From Bog-473 sp963755495 (GTDB lineage Bacteria > Actinomycetota > Acidimicrobiia > Acidimicrobiales > RAAP-2), in the NCBI GenBank assembly GCA_963755495.1, contig CAVWJS010000006.1:992001-1056000 (forward strand): a stretch of 64,000 bases of DNA, given 5' to 3'. The translations under genes were made by a program, and so were the position numbers. This document shows positions 46,615-60,237 of this stretch, one piece after another; position 1 is the stretch's first letter; each line of letters opens with the position of its first letter. The notes beneath the pieces are model-generated. The model made no database searches and had not been told where the DNA came from. It worked only from the letters and a program-made list of their open reading frames with translations.

Positions 46615-47211
46615 ATGACTGAGACTGCAGATCGGACTCGTCATGCTCGGCTTCTGAGTCGGGGCCGCAAGCTGGAAGCGGCCACGCTCTGCTGGAACAT
46701 CGTCGGCGTCTTCGTGCTGGCGTTTGCCGCTGCACAGGCCCGATCCGTTGCCCTTGCGGGGTTCGGCCTGGACAGCCTCGTTGAGATTGGCGCATCCACC
46801 GTTGTGCTCTGGGAACTGGCCGCCGTAAGCCAAGAACGGCAACGCCGGGCGATGCGTTTGATCGGGTTCGCCTTCGTGGGTCTGGCCGTCTACCTGGGCA
46901 TCCAGAGCACGGTTGTTCTCATCGCCGGGTTCCACCCGCATCACAGCCCTCTGGGCATCGGCTGGACCGGGGTCACCGCTGCTGTCATGTTCGGTCTCGC
47001 TCTCGGCAAAGCGAAGACGGGCGCTGCGCTCGACAACGCGGTACTGCGGGTCGAGGGTCGGATCACGATGATCGACGGAATCTTGGCGACGGCGGTCCTG
47101 ATTGGCCTCATCCTGAATGCCGTCGCCGGGTGGTGGTGGGCCGATCCACTTGCCGGATACGTCCTGCTTTATTACGCAGTGCGAGAGGCTCGGGAGTCTC
47201 TGAACCACTGA
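46615..47211 (+). CDS. Short cation diffusion facilitator-like transporter
   Basis: 198 residues with six hydrophobic segments. FGLDSLVEIGASTVVLWELA in helix 2 and MIDGILATAVLIGLILNAVA in helix 5 occupy the positions of the CDF metal-site helices. WWADPLAGYVLLYYAVREA is the typical CDF helix 6 ending. The usual cytoplasmic C-terminal domain is missing: the protein stops right after helix 6. It is likely a metal-ion exporter of a reduced type. Confidence 0.75.
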   Translation: MTETADRTRHARLLSRGRKLEAATLCWNIVGVFVLAFAAAQARSVALAGFGLDSLVEIGASTVVLWELAAVSQERQRRAMRLIGFAFVGLAVYLGIQSTVVLIAGFHPHHSPLGIGWTGVTAAVMFGLALGKAKTGAALDNAVLRVEGRITMIDGILATAVLIGLILNAVAGWWWADPLAGYVLLYYAVREARESLNH

Positions 47212-47353
47212 TACCGCCCCCTACGGGGTAGCTCCGAAGTGTCGGTGAGGGTGGGCTGCCCGCCCCCACTGTTCTGGAATGTCTGTTGAAGAAGTTGTGA
47301 CCTTCCTGCCGTAGAAGATCACTCGGCGGACGGACCGGTGGTCTCGCCCACCG

Positions 47354-47746
47354 CTATCCCGGAGGAGCGAAGAACTCGAGCGCGATGTTGTCCGGGTCAC
47401 GGAACGACAGGCCCGAGCCGTAAGGCGCATCAATGATTCCGCCGTTTGCGACACCGAGTTCGTTCAGGTGGCGCTCCCACTCCTCGAGTTCAGACCGGTT
47501 GGCACACCCGAAGGCCAGGTGATCCAAGCCGGGGCGACGTTCGTCGAAGGGTTCCGTGCTCTTCAAGTCAGGGAAGTGGTGAATGCCGACGAGCGTGCCT
47601 CCCATGAGCCAGACGACGTGGTGGAAAGGACCGGTGTCTTCGTCGACGACCGGATCGGAACCGAATAGCCGGCCGTACCAGGGGCGACTGCGATCGAGGT
47701 CGCTAACCGTCAGAGCGACGTGTGTAATTGCGGGAAACTCAGGCAT
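47354..47746 (-). CDS. VOC-family (glyoxalase-like) protein
   Basis: 130 residues from ATG 47746. ITHVALTVSDLDRSRPWYGR starts the first beta-alpha-beta unit, and GLDHLAFGCANRSELEEWER the second. LSFRDPDNIALEFFAP ends it with the conserved metal-site Glu. Members include glyoxalase I, dioxygenases and resistance proteins; the reaction cannot be assigned. An upstream in-frame Met would add 29 unrelated residues. Confidence 0.82.
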   Translation of the reverse strand: MPEFPAITHVALTVSDLDRSRPWYGRLFGSDPVVDEDTGPFHHVVWLMGGTLVGIHHFPDLKSTEPFDERRPGLDHLAFGCANRSELEEWERHLNELGVANGGIIDAPYGSGLSFRDPDNIALEFFAPPG

Positions 47747-47927
47747 CTCGGCCTCCTTGGCATGAAACGTACAAGGAGAATAGACGGGTCGACTCTCACT
47801 GGTCCTATGGACGGCGCACTGGCCCGGCTGCAAAATGCCGGTGATCGAGCGGGACCTCCTTGGCCTCCAGCACTCCCCTTGTCAGTGCCGGACGTGGTCA
47901 CCCCCGTCCACTCCTACAAGAATTTCG

Positions 47928-48806
47928 TTAGGACGCCGCGAAACTCACTGCCGTCAGCGCCTCGGACACGTCCCACAGCCTGCCTGCGAGCCCCGGGTCC
48001 CGTGCACGCGCCGCCAGCTTGGCGGGGCCAACGCGGCCGCCGATTTCTCCGAGGCCGGTTGGTCCGTAGTAGCCGGCTCGGGTGACGTCGGGCGCCGTCG
48101 CGGCATGGACAGCGGGACGGGCGGCGGCCTCCGCCGTCGGTATGAGTCCGGACACGACCTTGGCGAACCTGTGATTCTCCAGGGTGTCGCCGGGTTCCAT
48201 CATGGCCTCGGTGCGGGCGAACCCCGGATGCGCGCCGACAGAGATCAGGCCCCAACCGGCCGCATCGCTGCGCCTCTGCATCTCCGTCATGAACAGAAGG
48301 TTCGCCAATTTTGATTGTCCGTAGGCTTTGAATTTCCGATAGGACCGGGCGGATTGCAGGTCGTCGAAGTCGATTTTCGCCATGCGATGGGCCAAGCTTC
48401 CCACTACGACGATTCGTGGGGCATCAGCGGCCTTGAGGAGGGGCATCAGGGCCGAGGTGAGCGCAAAATGACCGAGATGATTCGTGCCGAAGTGCAACTC
48501 GAATCCGTCAGCGGTTGTCTGGCGTTTGGCCGGCATGACGACACCAGCGTTATTGACGAGAACGTCAAGCCTGTCGTAACTGGCCTGCATGCGGTCGCCG
48601 AATGCCGCGACTGACTTCAGGTCCGCGAGGTCCAAGAGCTCGAACGTGACATCGGCGTCCTCGTTCTCGCGGCGGATGGTGTCCGCCGCCTTCTCCCCAA
48701 TCTCGAGGTTCCGTACGCCAAAGATGACGCGCCGCCCAGCGCGTGCGAGGCCTCGCCCCACCTCGTAACCAAGCCCCCGGGCGCCCGTCACCACCGCTGT
48801 GTCCAT
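47928..48806 (-). CDS. Short-chain dehydrogenase/reductase
   Basis: 292 residues. AVVTGARGLGYEVGRGLA is the dinucleotide site, DVLVNNAGVVMPA the NNAG motif, and VVVGSLAHRM the Ser region. YGQSKLANLLF is the catalytic YxxxK. Sequence and length are close to the retinol-dehydrogenase-like/WWOX-like group common in actinobacteria. NADP or NAD oxidoreductase on an unknown alcohol or ketone. Confidence 0.87.
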   Translation of the reverse strand: MDTAVVTGARGLGYEVGRGLARAGRRVIFGVRNLEIGEKAADTIRRENEDADVTFELLDLADLKSVAAFGDRMQASYDRLDVLVNNAGVVMPAKRQTTADGFELHFGTNHLGHFALTSALMPLLKAADAPRIVVVGSLAHRMAKIDFDDLQSARSYRKFKAYGQSKLANLLFMTEMQRRSDAAGWGLISVGAHPGFARTEAMMEPGDTLENHRFAKVVSGLIPTAEAAARPAVHAATAPDVTRAGYYGPTGLGEIGGRVGPAKLAARARDPGLAGRLWDVSEALTAVSFAAS

Positions 48807-48890
48807 GCCGACTCCTCTTGGTTGCGCCCAGAAAGACCAGGCTCTTTGACAACTTTTTCACAGGGCAGGTCCCTGTGGGATTGGCAGAAC

Positions 48891-50456
48891 TCAGCGCAGT
48901 GTGAGTTGCCCTGGCACGATTGGTGCTGGAAGCGCCGTTTGGCCCATGAGCCAACGATCGACGGCCGCGGCGGCGGAGCGTCCCTCGGCGATGGCCCAGA
49001 CGATGAGGCTCTGCCCGCGGGTCTGATCGCCACAGACAAAGACACCTTCGACGTTGGTGGACCAGTCACGGGAGGCCGCAACGGCCCCGCGGTCGTCCAC
49101 TTCCACGCCGAGCTCGTCCACCACTCCCCGGCGCTCCGTGCCGATGAATCCCATGGCCAGCAGCACCAGGTCGCACTCCAGCTCGAATTCGGTGCCGACC
49201 ACCTTTTGGAACACGGAGCGACCATCCTCGAGGATCGTCTCCACCTCGTGGCCGCGTAAGGCCCGCACGGCGCCCGAACCGTTGTCGACGAGCTCGGTCG
49301 TCGTGACCGAGAAGACGCGTTGGCCGCCTTCCTCGTGGGCCGACGACGTGCGCAGGATCAACGGCCACAGCGGCCACGGGTTGGTGTCGGACCTCTGCTG
49401 AGGGGGTTGGGGCAGGATCTCGAACTGGTGCACGGAGGCGGCGCCCTGACGGTGCGCCGTACCGAGACAGTCCGCGCCGGTATCGCCGCCACCGATGATG
49501 ATGACCCGCTTGCCTCGGGCCGAGATCGGGGACGCGGTAATCGCTCCCTCGCGCACCAGATTCGACGGCTTGAGGTAATCGAGGGCGAGATACACGCCGT
49601 CCAGCTCGCGTCCGGGCACGGGAAGATCACGGGGCAAGGTCGCCCCGCCGGCCAGCACCACGGCGTCGAACTGGGCGCGCACGTCGGCCGCCGAGCGCAC
49701 AGTGACGTCAGGCGCGCAGGCCTTGCCCAGGCCGCGCTCCTCACCCGGTTCCATCGCACCGTCACCGGGCGTGGCCCCCTCGGTCCCGCCGTCACCTGTC
49801 GGACCACCGATGGAGGTGGCACAGACGAACGTCACTCCTTCGGCTTCCATCTGGGCCAGTCGCCTGTCCAGCACGGCTTTCTCCATTTTGAACTCGGGAA
49901 TGCCGTAGCGCAGGAGTCCACCCGGCTTCTCGGCTCGCTCGAACACCGTCACGTCGTGACCGGCCCGAGCCAACTGTTGGGCCGCGGCCAGTCCGGCCGG
50001 TCCGGAACCGACCACGGCGACGGAGCGTCCCGTGCGCACGGTGGCGAGTTGGGGGTCCACCCATCCCTCGGACCAGGCCCGTTCGGCGATCTCGTACTCA
50101 ATGCGCTCGATCGTCACGGGGTCTTCGTTGATGCCGAGGACGCACGCCGCTTCGCAGGGGGCAGGGCAGAGCCGGCCGGTGAACTCAGGAAAGTTGTTGG
50201 TGGCATGCAATCGCTCAATGGCATCGGACCAGTCGTCCTTGTAGACCAGGTCGTTCCACTCAGGGATGAGATTGCCCAATGGGCAGCCCTCGTGGCAGAA
50301 GGGGATGCCGCAGTCCATGCAGCGGGCGCCTTGCTCCTGGGTCTGCTCGGCGCTGAAGGGCTCGTACACCTCACGCCAGTCGCGCAGGCGCACCGAGACC
50401 GGGCGCCGCCGGGGCAGCGAGCGATCGAACTCCATGAAACCGGTGGGCTTACCCAT
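48891..50456 (-). CDS. gltD: Glutamate synthase (NADPH) small subunit
   Basis: 521 residues. ARCMDCGIPFCHEGCPLGN and LCPAPCEAACVLGI bind two 4Fe-4S clusters. VAVVGSGPAGLAAAQQLARA binds FAD, and KRVIIIGGGDTGADCLGTAH binds NADPH. It passes electrons from NADPH to the large subunit, which turns glutamine and 2-oxoglutarate into two glutamates. A Gly/Glu-rich insert of about 25 residues after SIGGPTGDGG (49735-49810) is not in the usual family pattern and is probably a surface loop. It follows gltB by 17 bp. Confidence 0.94.
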   Translation of the reverse strand: MGKPTGFMEFDRSLPRRRPVSVRLRDWREVYEPFSAEQTQEQGARCMDCGIPFCHEGCPLGNLIPEWNDLVYKDDWSDAIERLHATNNFPEFTGRLCPAPCEAACVLGINEDPVTIERIEYEIAERAWSEGWVDPQLATVRTGRSVAVVGSGPAGLAAAQQLARAGHDVTVFERAEKPGGLLRYGIPEFKMEKAVLDRRLAQMEAEGVTFVCATSIGGPTGDGGTEGATPGDGAMEPGEERGLGKACAPDVTVRSAADVRAQFDAVVLAGGATLPRDLPVPGRELDGVYLALDYLKPSNLVREGAITASPISARGKRVIIIGGGDTGADCLGTAHRQGAASVHQFEILPQPPQQRSDTNPWPLWPLILRTSSAHEEGGQRVFSVTTTELVDNGSGAVRALRGHEVETILEDGRSVFQKVVGTEFELECDLVLLAMGFIGTERRGVVDELGVEVDDRGAVAASRDWSTNVEGVFVCGDQTRGQSLIVWAIAEGRSAAAAVDRWLMGQTALPAPIVPGQLTLR

Positions 50457-50473
50457 GCTGGCTCTCGTAGGTC

Positions 50474-55033
<4,560 letters not shown>

Positions 55034-55144
55034 CGGTTCCTTTCGGATTGAGTGTGGACAGAAAGGCGACCGGGACGGCGCTGGCCCAGAAGCGGAAGGT
55101 ACAGAATACACGACCGCCGCGACCGCTCTCGTAGGCTGGACGGC

Positions 55145-56362
55145 ATGGGTCCGGGCGATATGGCGCAGCGGGTACTCGTGGCCGGAGGAGGCGTCATCGG
55201 CCTCTCTTGTGCCTGGCGACTCGCCGCGGCGGGCCATGACGTCACGCTGGTCGCTCCCACCCCGGGCCGCGATGGGGCCTCATGGGTTGCCGCCGGCATG
55301 TTGGCCCCGGTCACCGAGGTCCAATTTGGCGAGGCGGCCCTCACCCAGCTCCTCCTCGAGGGTGCCAAAGGCTGGATGGAGTACAGCGCAGCGCTGGAAG
55401 AGGCCTCGGGGCAGGACATCGGCTACGACCAATCGGGGACCCTCACCGTCGCCCTCGATACGTCGGACCGCGCCGCCCTCGACCAGCTCCTCGCTTACCA
55501 ACTCACGCTGGGCTGCACGGCGCACCGTCGGACCGCTTCGGAGTGTCGCACGCTGGTGCCGGCCCTCAGTCCGATGGTGTGCGGCGGTATCGAGGTACCG
55601 GGCGACCACCACGTGGACAATCGGGCCCTGCTTGGTGCGCTCGTCGCGGCGTGCCGGAGGGCTGGCGTCACCTTTGAGTTGGCGCGCGTGGCGGCGGTCG
55701 AGGCCGCGGCCGGGACGGGGCCCCGGGTGAGGGCCGGGGCCGGGGGCGGGTCGGGGGCCCGGGTGAGCGAACCGACCGTGGTTCTCTCCGACGGACGCCG
55801 ACTCGGGTCCGACGCCATCCTCATTGCCGCCGGCGTCGGGACCCCCTCGATCGGTGGCCTCGAAGCGGCCGGCCTGCCGGAGATCCGGCCGGTGAAGGGC
55901 CACATCCTTCGACTGGGCCAAGCCGGGGGTGCTGGCAGTGCGGGCGGTCCCCCGCTCCTCAACCGCACGGTGCGGGCGCTCGTGCATGGGCGGTCGATCT
56001 ATCTTGTCCCCCGTCACGACAAATCCCTCGTCGTCGGGGCGACCATGGAGGAGCTCGGCAACGACGTGACTGTGCGTGCGGGTGCGGTGCACGAGCTCTT
56101 GTGCGATGCCCGCGCTGTCGTTCCGGGCATCGACGAGTTGGAGCTGCTCGAGGCCGTGGCCGGGCTGCGCCCCGCCACCCCGGACAACACGCCGACGCTG
56201 GGCTGGACCGCTCTGCCGGGCGTGGCCGTCGCGAGTGGCCACTTCCGCAACGGGATATTGCTCGCTCCCTTCACCGCATCTGCCGTGGTGAATCTGTTTG
56301 CGGCCGATGGCGCAGCCGCAGCCGGGCCGGGAGGGTCAGCACGACCTGCGGTGGATGCCTGA
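55145..56362 (+). CDS. thiO: Glycine oxidase ThiO
   Basis: 405 residues from ATG 55145. QRVLVAGGGVIGLSCAWRLA is the FAD site. GASWVAAGMLAPVTEVQFGE is a DAO-family signature of ThiO, and RPVKGHILRLGQAG follows. LVPRHDKSLVVGATMEELGN and RPATPDNTPTLGW come near the end. It oxidises glycine to iminoglycine for the thiazole part of thiamine. Its stop overlaps the thiS start. A Gly/Arg-rich insert lies near residues 195-215. It is divergent from gltB across 111 bp, with no TPP riboswitch visible. Confidence 0.9.
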   Translation: MGPGDMAQRVLVAGGGVIGLSCAWRLAAAGHDVTLVAPTPGRDGASWVAAGMLAPVTEVQFGEAALTQLLLEGAKGWMEYSAALEEASGQDIGYDQSGTLTVALDTSDRAALDQLLAYQLTLGCTAHRRTASECRTLVPALSPMVCGGIEVPGDHHVDNRALLGALVAACRRAGVTFELARVAAVEAAAGTGPRVRAGAGGGSGARVSEPTVVLSDGRRLGSDAILIAAGVGTPSIGGLEAAGLPEIRPVKGHILRLGQAGGAGSAGGPPLLNRTVRALVHGRSIYLVPRHDKSLVVGATMEELGNDVTVRAGAVHELLCDARAVVPGIDELELLEAVAGLRPATPDNTPTLGWTALPGVAVASGHFRNGILLAPFTASAVVNLFAADGAAAAGPGGSARPAVDA

Positions 56363-56577
56363 TGAGCGAGCTCATCGTGACCGTCAACGGGGACCGCCTC
56401 AGCGTGGCGGCCGGGAGCACGATCGCCGACGTGGTGGACCGGTTGATCGAGGGGGCCGAACCCAAGGGCATCGCCGTCGCGATGGATCGCAACGTCATTC
56501 CGCGCTCGGAATGGGCCACCACCAGGGTGCAAGCCGAGGCGCCGATAGAGATCGTCACGGCGGCGGCCGGTGGCTAG
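56362..56577 (+). CDS. thiS: Sulfur carrier protein ThiS
   Basis: 71 residues, beta-grasp fold: MSELIVTVNGDRLSVAAGST, then IADVVDRLIEG and GIAVAMDRNVIPRSEW, ending AAAGG. The C-terminal Gly-Gly is adenylated and thiocarboxylated to carry sulfur to thiazole synthase. Coupled to thiO by TGATG. ThiG, which normally follows, is absent here. Confidence 0.93.
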   Translation: MSELIVTVNGDRLSVAAGSTIADVVDRLIEGAEPKGIAVAMDRNVIPRSEWATTRVQAEAPIEIVTAAAGG

Positions 56578-56586
56578 CCTTTAAGG

Positions 56587-58014
56587 ATGAGCGAACCAGC
56601 CCTGGCGGGGCCAACTGCATTCGTGCTGGCCGGAGGCGGGACGAAGGGCTCCTTCGAGGTGGGCGCCCTGCAGTACCTGGTCGGCACCGAGCGGATCGTC
56701 CCCGACATCATCACCGCCACCTCGGCTGGCGCCATTGCTGCCTCTGTGTTGGCGCAGGCGCGCACCCTCGAGGAGTTCACGCGGCGTGTGCAAGAGGTTG
56801 AGGACGACATTTTGGCCATGACCCGCACCGAGCAGATCTTTGGCGAGCAAGCCTGGCTGCGGTCGCTCGAGGGCACGGCGCTGGGCGGAGAGATCCGCTT
56901 TGCCCTGACCGAGGGCACCCGCCCCCCACGGCCCACCCTCGAAGCAACCGGCATCGACGGCGCCCTCATGAAAGTCCCCGAGTTGGCGCCTCTCAAGACC
57001 CGTTCGGTACAGCGCGCGGCCAAGAAAGTACGCCGCCGCCGGAGGCGCAAGCTGCAGCGCATGGTGTTCAGTGCGGCCTTCCGCCTGCCGGGCGTCCGGC
57101 GCAAGTTCCGCACGAGCGGGAGTGCGGTGCTCAATCTCCGTCCCTTGGCCGAGGCCATCCGTCACGGAGGTGAGGCCGGGATCCACCCGGTCGATCCATC
57201 GCTCGTGGCTCGCCCGGGCCTCGAGCTTCGACTCGCGGTCACGGCGCTGCGCGCCGGCGTCCTGCGCTACATCACCCAGGACGGCACCATTGTCGAAGAC
57301 GACGCGGTGACGCCGGTGCCCGGTGAGGCGGGGGGCCCGGTCGATTTCTTGGAAGGCGCCATCGCCTCGGCCAGTGTGCCGCTGGTGTTTCCCCCTCGCG
57401 CCCTGGCCGACGACGACTACGTCGACGGTGGTGTGTTGCAGGTCGTTCCGGTCCGGGCTGCTGCGCATCTTGGTGCAACCCGGATCATCGCCGTGGTGGC
57501 GATTCCGCTGAAGATCGACCGTGACGAGCGTAACTACTCAGACGACAATGCAGCCAACGTCGGGCTGCGCGCCCTGGGCGCAATCGCCATGGCTGATCGG
57601 CAACGGGAGAACTTGGCTGTCGCCCTACCGCCAAACGCCACCCTGATCACCATCGATCCCGTTGTCGACGTCGTCGGGTACTTCGAGGTGCAGCCCGGCC
57701 TCCTGCGCATCAACAAGGACTATGGCTGGTTGCGCGCCGCCGATGTGATGGCCGACGGGGATGCCACCTTGCTGTCCGAGATAGCGGCCGAGACCCACCG
57801 GCTCACCGCGGCCCGTTTGCGGGCGTGGCATCTCGAAGAGGCGATCTGGGAGTCGAGCCGGGCCGGCGACCACGCCGATGCAGGGACCGTCGCTTTATTA
57901 CGCGAGCTCAAGCGGCAGGTGCACGACATCGTCGATCAACGCAAGCAGTTGGGCTTTCCTGTTCCCGACGGTTGTGAAGCCTGGTGGACGGGGTACGAGG
58001 TGCACGGGCACTAA
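56587..58014 (+). CDS. Patatin-like phospholipase
   Basis: 475 residues. The oxyanion loop GGGTKG is at residues 16-21. The nucleophile elbow is TATSAGA with Ser 46, so the usual first Gly of GxSxG is Ala. The catalytic Asp is in DDDYVDGGVLQVVPVR. A very basic stretch (RRRRRR, near residue 150) and a long helical C-terminus may bind membranes. It probably hydrolyses membrane lipids. It starts 9 bp after thiS on the same strand, but no thiamine role is expected. Confidence 0.85.
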   Translation: MSEPALAGPTAFVLAGGGTKGSFEVGALQYLVGTERIVPDIITATSAGAIAASVLAQARTLEEFTRRVQEVEDDILAMTRTEQIFGEQAWLRSLEGTALGGEIRFALTEGTRPPRPTLEATGIDGALMKVPELAPLKTRSVQRAAKKVRRRRRRKLQRMVFSAAFRLPGVRRKFRTSGSAVLNLRPLAEAIRHGGEAGIHPVDPSLVARPGLELRLAVTALRAGVLRYITQDGTIVEDDAVTPVPGEAGGPVDFLEGAIASASVPLVFPPRALADDDYVDGGVLQVVPVRAAAHLGATRIIAVVAIPLKIDRDERNYSDDNAANVGLRALGAIAMADRQRENLAVALPPNATLITIDPVVDVVGYFEVQPGLLRINKDYGWLRAADVMADGDATLLSEIAAETHRLTAARLRAWHLEEAIWESSRAGDHADAGTVALLRELKRQVHDIVDQRKQLGFPVPDGCEAWWTGYEVHGH

Positions 58015-58016
58015 CG

Positions 58017-58046
58017 CCGTTGCTGGATCAGCTGTTGCTGGATCAG
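58017..58046. repeat. Direct repeat over the corA stop
   Basis: GTTGCTGGATCAG occurs twice, at about 58018 and 58034. The minus-strand stop of corA (58043-58045) is in the second copy, and the first copy carries the same TCA. Confidence 0.85.
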
Positions 58047-59032
58047 ACGGTCGGTCCGCCCAGCCAACCGCGTTTCTTGAACAACATGTAGAGCAGGATC
58101 ACGGCGACAACCTCGGTCCCGATGCCGACGATGAAGAAGGTTCCCGTGGCTGTGATGTGATTGACCAGAAACGCGAAGTTCTGTCCGAAAAAGCCCGTGA
58201 GCCAACTGAGTGGCAGAAAGATGGTGGCGATGATCGCCAGTTGCTTCATCACGACGTTGAGCCGGTTTGACACGGTGGAGAGGTGCGTGTCCATGACGCT
58301 GCTCAAGAGGTCGCGGTAGCTGTCCACCAGGTCGGCCAGACGAATCAGGTGGTCGTAGAGGTCGCGGAAGTATCGTGCGGCCTCGTCGGTCATCCCGGGC
58401 ACGTCCGAGACGCCGGCGTTAATGCTGGCCATCATGTCCCGCTGAGGCGCGATGACCTTGCGCATGTTCATGAGACTGCGCTTCATGTCGAAGAGCACAC
58501 CTAACTGCGCCTCGGTCGGTTGTTTGAGGATGTCGTCCTCCAGGGCGTCGATCTTGTCGTCGAAGTCGCTCAGGACAGGGAAGAAGGCATCCACCAGCGC
58601 GTTCATGATGAGGTAGACGATGACGATCTGCGGCGATGCGTTATTTGCCGCGATGTGGTGCTGATCTATCCGATTGCGCACGGCCATCACAGACGGGCAG
58701 TCGCCCCGATGCACGGTGACGATATAGCGATCGGTCCAGAAGCAATGGACCTCGGCTTCCCCCGTATCGTGGGGGTCGGCACCACGCGCCGCCAGATAGA
58801 CGAAGTCGTCGTAGTCATCGAATCGCGGCCGGACGGCGAACCTCTCCGCCGCCGCGACGGCCAGCGGATGGAACTTGAAGTGCACACCGAGGAGTTCGGC
58901 GACCGTCCCATCCTGGGCGGTGTCGTCGAGGTCCAGCCAGAAGAATCCGGTCCCCGCCAGTGCGGCCAAGACATTCTCGCTGGTGGCTTCTGTCTCTTGT
59001 CCGTTCTGTGTGAGGGTGCCCTTCATGGCCAC
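58043..59032 (-). CDS. corA: CorA-type magnesium/divalent cation transporter
   Basis: 329 residues. The cytoplasmic domain has FHPLAVAAAERFAVRPRFDD, typical of CorA, and long stalk helices. Two C-terminal membrane helices follow. The pore motif reads GFFGQNF, so GQN stands in place of GMN, a variant seen in several bacterial CorA proteins. A basic tail (FKKRGWLGG) ends it. It should take up or release Mg2+ as a pentamer; transport of other metals such as Zn2+ or Co2+ is possible. Confidence 0.88.
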   Translation of the reverse strand: MAMKGTLTQNGQETEATSENVLAALAGTGFFWLDLDDTAQDGTVAELLGVHFKFHPLAVAAAERFAVRPRFDDYDDFVYLAARGADPHDTGEAEVHCFWTDRYIVTVHRGDCPSVMAVRNRIDQHHIAANNASPQIVIVYLIMNALVDAFFPVLSDFDDKIDALEDDILKQPTEAQLGVLFDMKRSLMNMRKVIAPQRDMMASINAGVSDVPGMTDEAARYFRDLYDHLIRLADLVDSYRDLLSSVMDTHLSTVSNRLNVVMKQLAIIATIFLPLSWLTGFFGQNFAFLVNHITATGTFFIVGIGTEVVAVILLYMLFKKRGWLGGPTV

Positions 59033-59074
59033 AGTCTCACTGCCAGGTCTGCCTCAGGGTGGGATGGGCGCGCT

Positions 59075-60010
59075 CTAGGGTCGAGGCGGTAACCCCGGCG
59101 AGGGCGCGCCTGCGGGCCCCGGCGTGCGGCCCGCCAGTGCAGCCTCTATGCGGTCGAGGCGGGCGTCGAGGTCGGTGAGGCGGGCCCCGAGATCTTCGTG
59201 GTTGGCTTGTAACTGCGCCTTGTTGGCATCCGTATGTTCTTGGACGAAGAAGGATGCGACGGTGGCGGTCAACGTCCCGATCAGGCCAATGCCGATCAGC
59301 ATGAGGATCACGGCCACGGCTCGTCCGCCTGCGGTGATGGGGAAATGGTCGCCATATCCGACCGTCGTCACGGTCACGACGGCCCACCAGAGCGAGTCGG
59401 CGTACGAGTGGATGTTCGAACCGGGGGCATGGTTCTCGAACAGCAGGTCTACCCAAGCGCCCAGGAACACGAGTCCGGTGGCGGCCAGCAGTACGCGGAA
59501 CAGCCCCCGGTGACGCAGTATGGCCCCAAAGCGCGCCAACCCTTCGCCCCACAGCACGCTCGTTTCTTCGACCCCGAGCACCTTCGAGACCTGGAAGAAA
59601 GGGAGGACGACCAGCGCCGGCTCTATCCGACGAGAGGCGAAGTAGCGGCGGCGGTCGGGCACCACGATGTAACGGGCGAGACATTCGACCACGACCAGGA
59701 ACCAAATGACGAAGAGCGCAACGACGAACGCTTCGGACGTCGTGCCCGTCGAGTGCGTGGTGATCACGACGATCCCACACACCGCCCAGGCCAATCCGAG
59801 CGCAGCCATGGGGAAGCGGACGAAGTGCTCGATCCGTTTGAGCACTTCCCGGCGACTGTCCATCGGTCCTTGCCCGTCTTCGATCGATTGGGCGCGGCGG
59901 TCCGCCGTGGCCAGCTCGCGGGCGATCCGGTCCCGTTCTTGGAACTCGAGCCGATGGATCCGCTTTAGGGCGGCTGAACTTACGTCGCTGCCTTCTGGTT
60001 GCGGGTCCAC
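59075..60010 (-). CDS. Voltage-gated-type potassium channel
   Basis: 311 residues from GTG 60010. Several hydrophobic segments are followed by a pore helix with YADSLWWAVVTVTTVGYGDH, where TVGYGD is the K+ filter. An inner helix (VAVILMLIGIGLIGTLTATV) and a C-terminal coiled coil (LQANHEDLGARLTDLDARLD) follow and probably aid tetramer assembly. RRRYFASRRIEPALVVL gives some S4-like positive charge, but weak. The N-terminal 45 residues are charged helix. Confidence 0.87.
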   Translation of the reverse strand: MDPQPEGSDVSSAALKRIHRLEFQERDRIARELATADRRAQSIEDGQGPMDSRREVLKRIEHFVRFPMAALGLAWAVCGIVVITTHSTGTTSEAFVVALFVIWFLVVVECLARYIVVPDRRRYFASRRIEPALVVLPFFQVSKVLGVEETSVLWGEGLARFGAILRHRGLFRVLLAATGLVFLGAWVDLLFENHAPGSNIHSYADSLWWAVVTVTTVGYGDHFPITAGGRAVAVILMLIGIGLIGTLTATVASFFVQEHTDANKAQLQANHEDLGARLTDLDARLDRIEAALAGRTPGPAGAPSPGLPPRP

Positions 60011-60077
60011 CAGTGCATGAAGTTAACGCGTTGTCGTACGGCCATCGGGGACTCGTCCACCGTGCGAGCATGGCGTA

Positions 60078-60233
60078 ATGGCATCCATCGAAGAACTTCT
60101 CGCAGCCCTCGACGAGCGACTACTTGACGCGATTAAGGGAAAGTCGACCCCCGAAGGTGTGGCGAAGCTGGCCGAAGCCCGGGCCTGGATCACCAACCCC
60201 GATCAGCCCCATGGGGGTTCGCTCTCGACGTAA
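60078..60233 (+). CDS. 51-residue hypothetical protein
   Basis: ATG 60078 to TAA 60231-60233. Sequence begins MASIEELLAALDERLLDAIK and ends DQPHGGSLST. Codons have a strong G/C third position, and an inverted-repeat hairpin follows the stop directly. The two together support a real small gene. It is a helical, acidic protein with no recognised family. Confidence 0.5.
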   Translation: MASIEELLAALDERLLDAIKGKSTPEGVAKLAEARAWITNPDQPHGGSLST

Positions 60234-60237
60234 GCAA

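Noticed and set aside
55034..55144. TPP riboswitch before thiO
   Set aside because: The 111-bp spacer lacks the CTGAGA and ACCTGATC-type conserved blocks.
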